This document shows, piece by piece, positions 6,954-14,118 of a DNA stretch of 14,210 nucleotides (within the stretch, counting starts at the first letter, position 1; every line of letters starts with the position of its first letter). The position numbers were made by a program, and so were the translations under genes. Where the stretch lies: the NCBI GenBank assembly GCA_964639665.1, contig CAZXEU010000054.1, positions 1-14,210 of the forward strand, written 5' to 3'. The notes below the pieces were generated by a model. The model saw only the letters and a program-made list of their open reading frames with translations. It made no database searches and was not told where the DNA came from. The DNA is from CAZXEU01 sp964639665. GTDB taxonomy: Bacteria > Bacteroidota > Rhodothermia > Rhodothermales > Bin80.

Positions 6954-8714
6954 TCAACTAGCGTCTGCGAAATGCCCGATCCATCGCTCGACAAAGTCGA
7001 ATTCGTTGCCTTGATCAATGGGGGCGGGGGACAGCGCCTCGGTAATTGGATGGACAGCGCCTCGGGAGAGCGCAAGTCGGACATCTTCACTCTCGGGCGG
7101 AAGCGAGAACGGCGTGACGTAAGCGCGCCTCCCAAAACGCAAGTCGCACTCGAACGCTAACTCATACCAGCGAAAGCCATCGGCATCGCTTTGTCGCATG
7201 TACCATAGAGAATGAGACCTGCCCTCATTTCGGTTATGATCACGAGGTTTGTGCAGAACAATCTCAGCAAAGGCCAATATCTCCCAACGCAAACCGTCCA
7301 GCAAAGTAACTTGGGTGTCGGTTCTAGTCATGGGCCCAACAATGAGAACAGCGTTCCCCAAGGTGATCCGCATTGCGAAGGTCGACGGTATCCAATTTGC
7401 GGTGCACTCTGGCGCAGCATCCTGAATTCGCTGCTTGAGTAATGCGACGATTTTATCGTAAGAGGCCTGGGCTGCTTGCTGTATTTCCTCCTTGCGTTCT
7501 TGTTCGGACTGAATAACTGATTCTTTCCGAGCCATTTCTGAGCGCATTCGCGCAACTCGGGAGCTGGCTTCCTGAAGACGCTGTGCTGCCGGCGATTGCG
7601 GTCTCGTAGACTCCGTTAGTCTTGAAAGAATCGTTGCGGGAGCCGGACGGGCTTCAGGGGGTTTCCTCAGGCAGCTGTCCACCAGCGAACGGAGACCTGC
7701 CGGAAGCCTTGCAATCTGTTTGGGTGAGCCCTTGAGATGTTGCTGACGGTAGTCATGACGCTCTGGCCCGGTAAAGGGTAGCGTGCCAACAAATAATTGG
7801 TATGCGACGACACCAAACGAATACACATCCGTCGCAGTCGTCGCTCTTGCACCTCGCCACTGCTCGGGTGCGGCATACGCGGGCGTTAAGAAGTGCTTTC
7901 GTGTGTCAGGAGCGGTAGTCGCCTCGGCATACTTGGATATGCCAAAGTCCGCGAGGCACCAGCTATCGTCGATTAGGAGAATGTTGGACGGCTTGATGTC
8001 CCTGTGCACGACACGATCTTTCATAGAGACAAGGGCGTTGGCAATGTCGACGAGTATGCTTCTCGCATCGCTTGTGGATAGTGGCCCGTCCGTACCAGAG
8101 AGTAAGTCGGCTAAGGACTTCTTGGCCTTAGGCATCACGATGATCCAGAAGTTGTCCCACTGGCACCTGTTAACAACGGGCACAACGTTCTTGAGGTCAG
8201 CTAGCCTTGGGAAAAGGAGTTCACGGTCTGCCCCGGGGTCTTTCGGAATGAACTTGGCGGCGTGGGGAACCAGGCCGTTAGACTCGACCAAAAAAACGCG
8301 ACCTAGGCCGCCGGAGCCGAGCTCCTCCCCGACAGACCATTCTAGCTTGTCGCATTGGATCCGCAATGACTGGAGGCTGGACCAATCCATCGGGGGCCTC
8401 CTTGATCCACCGTCAATCTCAGCAAGGGCGTCCTCAATGGTTGGAACGAGAGCTCCAAGTTCTGTCATGGCCTCGGACGTGGACGTGAAATCAGTGAGAT
8501 CCACGTCCACGTCGATCCCGCTCAACCGTGTAATGATATCGCGGTGAAGAATGGGCGCTGCTAATGCTCGGAGTGCGATGACCCAGTCCCGAATGGTGAG
8601 TCCATAAGCATAAAGCGTATCGATATCATCGATAGTTACGCGAGGAGGGCCCGCTTTGATTTCGCGGATAACTTCGTCCAGCTTTTTCCTCTGCTCCGTA
8701 CCGTAGCCAGGCAT
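6954..8714 (-). CDS. Serine/threonine protein kinase with coiled coil and unknown C-terminal domain
   Basis: This 586-aa kinase has an N-terminal helical region (1-125) of unknown role. The eukaryotic-like kinase domain (about 126-370) has glycine loop GSGGLG (133-138), Lys154 in AAKF, HRDIKPSN (237-244), DFG (256-258), APE (282-284) and DVYSFG (296-301), so all catalytic residues are present. Residues 375-435 form a charged coiled coil. Residues 440-586 make a globular domain with conserved-looking Trp and aromatic runs (LWYMR, FRWYEL), which I do not recognise. There is no transmembrane segment, so it is probably cytosolic, unlike PknB-type sensors. The ATG follows GGAG with 8-nt spacing. 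Upstream on the same strand are an open fragment and a 267-aa unknown gene, so it may be the last gene of an operon. Kinases on mobile islands can act in anti-phage defence, but here that is inference. Confidence 0.93.
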   Translation of the reverse strand: MPGYGTEQRKKLDEVIREIKAGPPRVTIDDIDTLYAYGLTIRDWVIALRALAAPILHRDIITRLSGIDVDVDLTDFTSTSEAMTELGALVPTIEDALAEIDGGSRRPPMDWSSLQSLRIQCDKLEWSVGEELGSGGLGRVFLVESNGLVPHAAKFIPKDPGADRELLFPRLADLKNVVPVVNRCQWDNFWIIVMPKAKKSLADLLSGTDGPLSTSDARSILVDIANALVSMKDRVVHRDIKPSNILLIDDSWCLADFGISKYAEATTAPDTRKHFLTPAYAAPEQWRGARATTATDVYSFGVVAYQLFVGTLPFTGPERHDYRQQHLKGSPKQIARLPAGLRSLVDSCLRKPPEARPAPATILSRLTESTRPQSPAAQRLQEASSRVARMRSEMARKESVIQSEQERKEEIQQAAQASYDKIVALLKQRIQDAAPECTANWIPSTFAMRITLGNAVLIVGPMTRTDTQVTLLDGLRWEILAFAEIVLHKPRDHNRNEGRSHSLWYMRQSDADGFRWYELAFECDLRFGRRAYVTPFSLPPESEDVRLALSRGAVHPITEALSPAPIDQGNEFDFVERWIGHFADAS

Positions 8715-8765
8715 CTCTAAGTCTCCAAGAACAATCGGTATTTCAGGGATGTCTTGAGGGCCGTT

Positions 8766-9143
8766 TTAAGCGCATGCATATAGAAGCGACCGGGCCTTCT
8801 CCCGACCCTGTGCACACACCTTTCGGCGGCGCGAACCCAACATAACCGGACGTATGTTGCACTGGTGATATCCAAGCTCCTCCATTCGCCCCACAAATGC
8901 CGTTGTTAACTCGATGGTGAACGGTTCATAGCCTTCCTGCGTGGCCCTGTCCTGCCGGTACTGCACACATCCAGAATACGCCACTCCAGGAGGACGGGGT
9001 CTGGAAAACAGCGGGGAGAGTTCGCAGGCGCCCAGACTGCAGCGCCAAGCGGCATCCTCCGGATGGAGGTGATACATGCCCGGGATGACTTGCCAAAATT
9101 GGCCGTAGACTGAAATGCGCGAGGTCCTGCAGGAACGGCTGTA
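8766..9143 (-). pseudogene. Open fragment of unknown protein, 5' end missing
   Basis: The frame is open from a TAA at 9144-9146 to a TAA at 8766-8768, 126 codons including the stop. The first ATG (9077) lacks a ribosome site, and protein-like sequence already precedes it (SVYGQFWQVIPG), so either the true start is non-standard or the gene has lost its beginning. The text includes MYHLHPEDAAWRCSLGACE and later YEPFTIELTTAFVGRMEEL, which read as real protein rather than a shadow frame. Two cysteines and several histidines in the first half could form a metal site, but no family is recognised. The end lies 51 bp upstream of the kinase start on the same strand. It might be a small cotranscribed partner of the kinase, or debris from an older insertion. 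Confidence 0.4.
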
Positions 9144-9224
9144 TTAAGTGCATGAAATCGGTGCATCGGACTTGACCCAAAACCTGCATCACTATGCTGG
9201 CCAGGTAGCTACAGATGCGGGTCT

Positions 9225-10028
9225 TTAGCGTGCTGACTTGGACAGGGGGAAATACCTGGTTAACACTAGTTTGGGTTCTACTTGGTCGGGGTCTGCCGCG
9301 ACTTGAGCAACGCGCAGAATTATGTCGGGGATAACCTGGCGCAAAAATTTTGATTCCGCTGGTGTGAACGGCGTATCCGCACCTTTGGACTTCCTCGCTT
9401 CCTCGCCTCCCTTCTCGTGACATAGCGCACCTATGCGATTCAACACTCTAAGGCCTATCCCGAATTGGTGGGCAGCCTTTTTCCGCCCCCCTCCCATCTG
9501 TTCCAAGACTGTAAGACAGTAGTAAGCCATGCTTGTCAAGGGTTCTCTGCCCTGCCTCTGTTTCATATAACGATCACGCATTATAATGGCTTCTGTCGGG
9601 AAACTCATTCTCGTCGAGGGAGGCGAGGGATAGGCATACAAACCGTGTATCACTCGCGGCTTAACCTCCGGGAATCCCTCATACACCACGCGGCCCGTGC
9701 CTCCAAGCCCAATCACACGGATACCTGGACCCAAGGGTGGTGTCCGTCCAAAGTATTCTACTTGTGCGCGATGGTACTGAAATCTAAGCGCGTAGGGCCC
9801 CAGCGCGAGGTCTGCAGCAAACTCCCATTCCTCTAAGAAGGGGTCTACTAAAGTCCTAGCCTCTTTCACGCTCGCGTGATCACGCTTAAGTATGATCTTC
9901 GCAACGAGGTCTTTCAGAATTACGGAAAAATCTTCCGTTTCTGTTTCAAGCGGTCGTGCCCTGGCGTAATCCACGCCATCCCCATGACTAACCTTGTAGA
10001 GCAGGGCATGAACACGCTGGTCGTACAT
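9225..10028 (-). CDS. Conserved-looking hypothetical protein, 267 aa
   Basis: I do not recognise a named family. Residues 1-80 contain acidic and aliphatic helices (FSVILKDLVAKIILKRDH), and residues 80-125 look like beta strands around ALRFQYHRAQVEYFG and a glycine-rich turn (GLGGTGRVV). A basic and helical part follows, with MRDRYMKQRQGREPLTSMAYY and LEQMGGGRKKAAHQFGIGLRVLN. That last part has a helix-turn-helix flavour and is followed by KGGEEARKSKG. It has no signal peptide or membrane segment. The start at 10028 has only a poor ribosome site and follows a GGTATACC palindrome and a small inverted repeat at 10060-10078. It is the first gene of a possible minus-strand group ending in the kinase. 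The 500-bp gap to the kinase, which holds a broken frame, argues against a tight operon. It may be a substrate or sensor for the kinase, but no sequence evidence shows that. Confidence 0.75.
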   Translation of the reverse strand: MYDQRVHALLYKVSHGDGVDYARARPLETETEDFSVILKDLVAKIILKRDHASVKEARTLVDPFLEEWEFAADLALGPYALRFQYHRAQVEYFGRTPPLGPGIRVIGLGGTGRVVYEGFPEVKPRVIHGLYAYPSPPSTRMSFPTEAIIMRDRYMKQRQGREPLTSMAYYCLTVLEQMGGGRKKAAHQFGIGLRVLNRIGALCHEKGGEEARKSKGADTPFTPAESKFLRQVIPDIILRVAQVAADPDQVEPKLVLTRYFPLSKSAR

Positions 10029-10365
10029 GATTACGAGCTATGAGGTATACCCCTTCCGCTGGACAGTTTTCCGGTCCATTTAAGATAGAGCCCTGCCAGG
10101 GTTATGGGTTATGGCGGGGCATGTCGGCCCCAGTGGGTAATCGCTTACGGTTTTGACTGCGGGTTTGGTTGAAGAGTCCCCATCCAGCTCGTAATAGACC
10201 TTTGCCAGACTGCGGTACTGGAGCTTCTGTTGGGGTCGATGGTGGTTCCAAGAGCCTCCTCTCGCGCCTTTGACCGTATGATTGCACGGCCGGAGACAAT
10301 TTGCACGATCTGCATATCTGCTCTTTTCCCTACAACCCCGGCCTCACCCCTCGTCGTGCGGCACT
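10029..10365. other. Gap between relaxase 3' end and the 267-aa gene, with two hairpins
   Basis: No gene is seen. TGGACAG (10060-10066) and CGGTCCA (10072-10078) form a small inverted repeat about 40 bp upstream of the 267-aa gene start, a possible operator. GCCCTGCCA (10090-10098) and TGGCGGGGC (10112-10120) form a 9-bp stem with one wobble pair, in the right place to end minus-strand transcription from the relaxase region; a real T-tract is lacking on the minus strand. The palindrome GGTATACC is at 10045-10052. The rest shows no recognisable signal. Confidence 0.35.
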
Positions 10366-11940
10366 CTACCGCTCCAGACCCCGATCGCGTTCCAGACCCC
10401 GCCTGATTTCCCGCCTGAGATCGAAGGAAGCCTCCCGGCTCAGCGCCCGCGTCAGCCGATTCATCCTCTCCGGAGATAGCTCCGATGCCCGCTCCGCCGC
10501 GCGGCGCAGCAGAGTATCCTCGTCCGGCAACCTGCACGCATGACGCTCCAGGCGCTCAATCCGCTCCGATCGCGCACGCGCCTCCGCTTCCATGCACGCC
10601 AGCTCCTCTGGGCCCGGTACGCGGAGGCGGGCTTCCAGGTATGACCGCGCCGCCTGCCGGGAAAGTGCAGCTGCAGCATATGCCCGGCTCCGGTCCGGAC
10701 GCACGCCCAGTCCAAACCAGACCTTGCGCTCCTCCTCCAGCACCGGCGCCAAGCGCCACGGCCGGCTCACAAGCGTTTCCGCGGCCGCTTCCGGTCCCTC
10801 CCTGTCCGCCAGGCTGGCCAGTGCACGGCGCGCTTTCGCGGGATCCCGGTACACCTGAACCAAAAACCGGTCCAGGCTCTGCGTCTCGAGGGAAAGCCTC
10901 GCCCGGCGATCCCGCACCACGCGCTCCGGCGTATAGGCGTGCCTGCTCCGGAGTGCTTGCAGCTCCTGACGCCTTTTTTGCGCAGCCTGGGCCGCCTTCA
11001 CGGACACAAACATCCGGCCGCAGCTCCCGGTCGCTTGGCAGCAGGGTGAACGCCAGACGCAGCATTATCCGCATCTCCGGTGCAGCTTCCCTCCTCTCCT
11101 CGTCCATTCCGCGCACGAAGTGCTCCATCACGTGCAACGCTTCAGACACCATAGGGTAGCCGGCCACAGGGCGAGCTCGGCGCGCCCTGCCCCGCACGAC
11201 ACCCCGGGCAAGATGCGGCCGGCAAGGCGGCTTACCCTCGAGGCCGGCGCATAACGACGGCCGTCCGTTATCAACATGCCACGATGCCGGATCTCCAGGT
11301 GCAGTCCATCTGCATTCAGTGTCTCCACGAACTCCTGCCAGCTGCGTGCGCGGGCCAGGTCCTCCCCCACCCTGTCGTGCACCTCGAGCGCAAACGGCCG
11401 CTCTCCCGTACGACGTGCCCGTTGCAGGGCCCGCGTCCCCGGCGATCTCGATCGGTCCGGACGCTCATGGCCCGGCTTGCGAGCGTGGTGCCCCGGCACC
11501 CGGCGCAGACCCCACTCCGCCTCCAGGCCGCGCAGCGTACGCTCTTTGCGGCGGTAGTAATGACTCGTGCTCTAGGCCCTGCCCGTCTCCGGGTGCACCC
11601 GGTTGACCATCATGTGCACGTGCAGATGCGCCGTGTCACTGTGCGCCACCAGAAACGCCTGGTGATCCTCCAGGCCCAGATCCCGCAGCACAGTATTGCA
11701 CATAGCCTCCATCTGTGCGCGCGAGGGTGCGTCCTCCTTGTCAAACGACAGGCTCACGTGATACACCGGCTTCTCGCAGCGGCTCGATACCTGCGCCGAA
11801 ACGTGCATCTCCCGTGCCACCTCCTTCGCCTGATCCGCTCCCAGCCAACGCGTGTCCGTCCACACCTAGCGCTCCGGATCGCGCACAAGGTACGTGGCCA
11901 GGCCCCGGAAGCTCTTGCCGCGCGTCACCTTGCCTACCAT
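10366..11940 (-). pseudogene. mobA: MobA/VirD2-type relaxase, degraded (two in-frame amber codons, frame changes)
   Basis: The relaxase nicks oriT and leads the strand into the recipient. The frame opens with MVGKVTRGKSFRGLATYL, placing the likely catalytic Tyr at residue 17. A TAG at 11866-11868 follows DPER. The frame then continues through YHVSLSF and the metal-binding HLHVHMMVNRVHPETGRA before a second TAG at 11572-11574. It runs on again through a recognisable relaxase tail (EFVETLNADGLHLEIRHRG) to a TGA at 11128. Protein-like text then moves to another frame at about 11220-11000 (EALHVMEHFVRGMDEE) and returns to the first frame for an Arg/Glu/Ala-rich helical C-terminus ending at 10366. 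Relatives normally have Trp after PETGRA, so the second TAG fits a TGG-to-TAG change. The start lies 4 bp after the mobC stop, an operon-like junction. As written no full-length relaxase can be made. Sequencing error in G+C-rich DNA, or amber suppression, are alternatives. Confidence 0.78.
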
Positions 11941-11944
11941 GCCC

Positions 11945-12247
11945 CTACAGCCTGCGCCGCATTGCCAGCACCTCCTCCACTGCATCCCGCAGGTACCGCT
12001 CCATGGGCAGACGTCGCGTACGGTTCGCTATGCGCGCCAACTGGTTCAGGTTGCCTCCTATGCGGCCCAGCGCCGCGTACACGCGGTCGTTGACCTTCGC
12101 GCTCAGCTTCGCCCCCAGCGCCGCCTGGCGGACGTACACGCTCGTGCTCATGCCGGCGAGGCCTGCGGCCGCGGCCGCGCTCCCTCGTACCGGCACCGGT
12201 ATCCGCCTCTCGTGAGGCGCCTTTCCCCGGATGCGGGGAGCTTTCAC
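11945..12247 (-). CDS. mobC: MobC-like mobilization accessory protein
   Basis: The product is 100 aa. It starts at GTG 12247, the first possible start because TGA lies immediately upstream in frame. An N-terminal ribbon-helix-helix-like segment (RRIPVPVRG, then helix STSVYVRQAALG) is followed by the hallmark of MobC proteins, GRIGGNLNQLARIAN at about residues 62-76, and a basic C-terminal helix. MobC proteins bind near oriT and help open the DNA so that the relaxase can nick. The stop TAG is 4 bp from the relaxase start, so the two are translationally linked in the usual mobCA order. Unlike the relaxase, this gene appears intact. No clear ribosome site precedes the GTG, which leaves the exact start uncertain. 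Confidence 0.8.
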   Translation of the reverse strand: MKAPRIRGKAPHERRIPVPVRGSAAAAAGLAGMSTSVYVRQAALGAKLSAKVNDRVYAALGRIGGNLNQLARIANRTRRLPMERYLRDAVEEVLAMRRRL

Positions 12248-12524
12248 TCAAGGAAAACATTGCTTGCTCCGCTGCTCTGTGTCGTCTCCCTGTAGGTCGC
12301 CGCCGCAGAGCGCGGAAGGACTTGCCGCACGCTACAATCCCGCTACGATTGCACCTGGCCCCGGCAATTGTCGAAACGACCGGCGTTACCTGTTAACACG
12401 TCGCGAGGCCAGACCCGCCCTCATGCTCTACAGGTCCCGCTCACCTGGAATACTGCACTGTAGGCAATCGCACGGCTCCTCCCGGCCGGACGGCGCATTA
12501 CGTACTTCCTTGTATTCAACTGCC
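12248..12524. other. Divergent intergenic region, candidate oriT and promoters
   Basis: This 277-bp gap separates mobC (minus) from the RHH gene (plus). In mobilizable elements oriT commonly lies next to mobC on the side away from the relaxase, so this is the best place to look. Visible structure: a two-copy direct repeat CGCTACAATC/CGCTACGATT at 12340-12360, 11 bp apart, and nested inverted repeats CAGGT/ACCTG (12431-12435, 12443-12447) inside CTACAG/CTGTAG (12428-12433, 12458-12463). No known nic consensus could be recognised by eye, so oriT is inferred from position only. Confidence 0.35.
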
Positions 12525-12968
12525 ATGAAGCCCAAGCCCTGCTCACCCGGCCGTCCGGCCCTGCCGCCCGAACGAAAACGGTCCGTCGCCGTCTTTGCCT
12601 ACTTCACGCCCGAGGAAGCACAGCGCTTGCAGAGGCGCAAGAGACCTGGCCAATCCATGTCGGAGCTCGTGCGGGAGGCGCTGCTCGGCAGTCCGCCGGC
12701 CGCGGCCGGGCTGCAGCCTGAAATGTCCTCACCCGCCACCAGTGCGGGAGCACGGGGTCCCGATCCGGATGAGGCGGAAGCCGCCATACGGGCCTATGGC
12801 CGGGAAATGGAGGACCGGGAGATCTACTCGAGAGCCGCTCTGGCGATAGCGCGTAAGCATCCGCGCCGCGCCCTTGCGGCCAGGGACCTGGCGCGGCAGC
12901 GGAGAATGTCTCCCGGACATCTGGTGGCTTGGCTCAGGGAACATGGCCCGTTGTGGAACAGTGCCTGA
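12525..12968 (+). CDS. Ribbon-helix-helix-like DNA-binding protein, probable mobilization regulator
   Basis: The product is 147 aa from ATG 12525; the frame is open further upstream, but that part lies in the promoter gap and lacks protein character. Residues 1-20 are Pro/Arg-rich (PGRPALPPERKRS). Residues 20-55 fit a ribbon-helix-helix: strand VAVFAYF, helix TPEEAQRLQRRK, turn GQS, helix MSELVREALLG. A Pro/Ala/Gly linker follows, then a helical C-terminal part (about 84-140) with ARDLARQRRMSPGHLVAWLREH, which could be a second helix-turn-helix. The gene faces mobC across the putative oriT region, a position used by relaxosome accessory or copy-control proteins. It could bind oriT and repress both genes. 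The family is inferred from secondary-structure pattern, not a firm match. Confidence 0.65.
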   Translation: MKPKPCSPGRPALPPERKRSVAVFAYFTPEEAQRLQRRKRPGQSMSELVREALLGSPPAAAGLQPEMSSPATSAGARGPDPDEAEAAIRAYGREMEDREIYSRAALAIARKHPRRALAARDLARQRRMSPGHLVAWLREHGPLWNSA

Positions 12969-13242
12969 CTACCGGATATGGCCGGCAAAGCCCCCGGCAG
13001 GGATGAATACCTGAATACACGGCGCACTGGCCCGGCCGCGCAGTGTCCGTATTTGGCCTTAACCGTACCAGGATACGGTTTTAGCTCACGAAGGCCGTCT
13101 ACGTGCGACTTTGCTCCCTCTGCACATACCGAAACACATGCCCGTTTGGGGCCGATTTGCGGCAGTTGGCTCACTTCGGCCAATTAGCACCCCTTCTACA
13201 CCACCATTTTCCGGCACCCGGTGACCGCTACTCATCGCGTGT
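12969..13242. other. Spacer between the convergent RHH gene and HerA remnant
   Basis: No gene is seen in these 274 bp, which lie between convergent 3' ends. The stretch holds the terminator-like hairpin at 13061-13082 and a weak stem TTGGC/GCCAA (13166-13170, 13179-13183) without a T-tract. Nothing else stands out. Confidence 0.5.
13061..13082 (+). terminator. Possible intrinsic terminator after the RHH gene
   Basis: AACCGTA (13061-13067) and TACGGTT (13074-13080) form a perfect 7-bp stem with a 6-nt loop, and the last bases of the stem run into TTTT (13079-13082). It lies about 95 bp after the RHH stop. The stem is short and A/U-closed and the T-run only four bases, so termination may be weak. 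Confidence 0.4.
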
Positions 13243-14115
13243 CTACCGCTCTGAAGATGCCGGTTGTCCGATTTCGTCTTGCCCTACCCAAGTATTCAAC
13301 GGCTGTTCGATATCAAAGGGATCACTCTCTTGAGACCACGCCACAAATGGACTCGAAGTAGGTGACGCAGGTACCGGGTCCGGCAACCGGACTCTCGCCC
13401 GGGTCGGGATATTGAAGGCACTTCCGACCACTATGGCTTCACCAGGAGCCAGGATAGTAATCTGATCCATTAGCCTCCGGGATTGAGAAGGCACGATCTT
13501 GCGGAAATGGTCGATATCTTCAGGGTTTTGGAGGCGGTGAACAACGAAGTTCGCGCACTGTGACAGTACGGTGGCGCTAACGTCACTAGGGCGCTGGCTT
13601 GCTGCGATGAAGGAGAGGCCGAATTTGCGACCCTCCTTTGCAATCCGCTCAAACGTCTCACGGGACACCGCTGAGCCCTTCGGCTCGTCTTGACGACGAG
13701 GCCGCACGTAATTGTGTGCTTCATCGAGGATGATAACCCACGGTTCCTTGAATCGCGCAGCGGCTACCGCATGCTCGCGTACTTCGAGGAACACCCGGCC
13801 TATGATGCCGCAAACGTACGGGAGAACCTCATGGCTAAGCATCGAGCAATCAATTACAACGGTTGGCGCTGACTCGGCGTTCTCGACTCCTAGCATTGCA
13901 AGCCAGTCACCGACTGAGGCTACACCCAGTTCGTCGTAGTTGTAGAAGGCGTGCCAACGACGGTCGTTTCTCCGATTCTGGATTCGGAGCTGTAATCCCT
14001 GAAGAAACTGTCTAAGACCCCGGTCCCCAGGCGCCAGCTCGGCAGCAGTTTCAAGGTTTTGGGCATTATCTAGGAGCCTGTCGGGCTTTCCGATGTTTGT
14101 AAGCGGTGAGTACGT
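13243..14115 (-). pseudogene. HerA/FtsK-like ATPase, C-terminal part only
   Basis: The frame is open for 290 codons from just after a TGA at 14116-14118; the first ATG is at 13896, but homologous text starts upstream of it (RLLDNAQNLETAAELAPGDR), so the gene is cut rather than short. The Walker B strand WVIILDEAHNYV is clear, and AKEGRKFGLSFIAASQRPSDV then VLSQCANFVVHRLQNPEDID match the sensor and arginine-finger part of HerA-type hexameric translocases. The Walker A motif and N-terminal barrel are missing. Beyond the cut lies the start of an IS1182-like transposase on the opposite strand, so an IS insertion probably removed the N-terminal half. HerA ATPases usually work with a nuclease, such as NurA in repair, or with SIR2 or DUF4297 effectors in phage defence; any partner has gone or lies outside the window. 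Without Walker A the product cannot hydrolyse ATP. Confidence 0.85.
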
Positions 14116-14118
14116 TCA

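Noticed and set aside
7783..8547. 254-aa plus-strand open frame opposite the kinase
   Set aside because: Shadow of the kinase domain: the minus strand encodes all kinase motifs here, and the plus-strand text is Ser/Arg-rich without a fold signature.
11284..12093. 269-aa plus-strand open frame across the relaxase and mobC genes
   Set aside because: It overlaps HxHxH- and MobC-coding sequence in antisense and is rich in Arg/Pro/His/Ala, as expected for a shadow frame in G+C-rich DNA.
10366..12247. Genome-wide recoding of TAG as an amino acid
   Set aside because: TAG ends mobC, the recombinase and the HerA frame at sensible C-termini, so it seems to act as a normal stop; local decay explains the relaxase better.
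14093..14102. ATGTTTGTAA near the HerA break, 8 of 10 matches to the recombinase-proximal inverted repeat, considered as a second att site
   Set aside because: Several 8/10 matches are expected by chance in a window this size and the central bases do not match.
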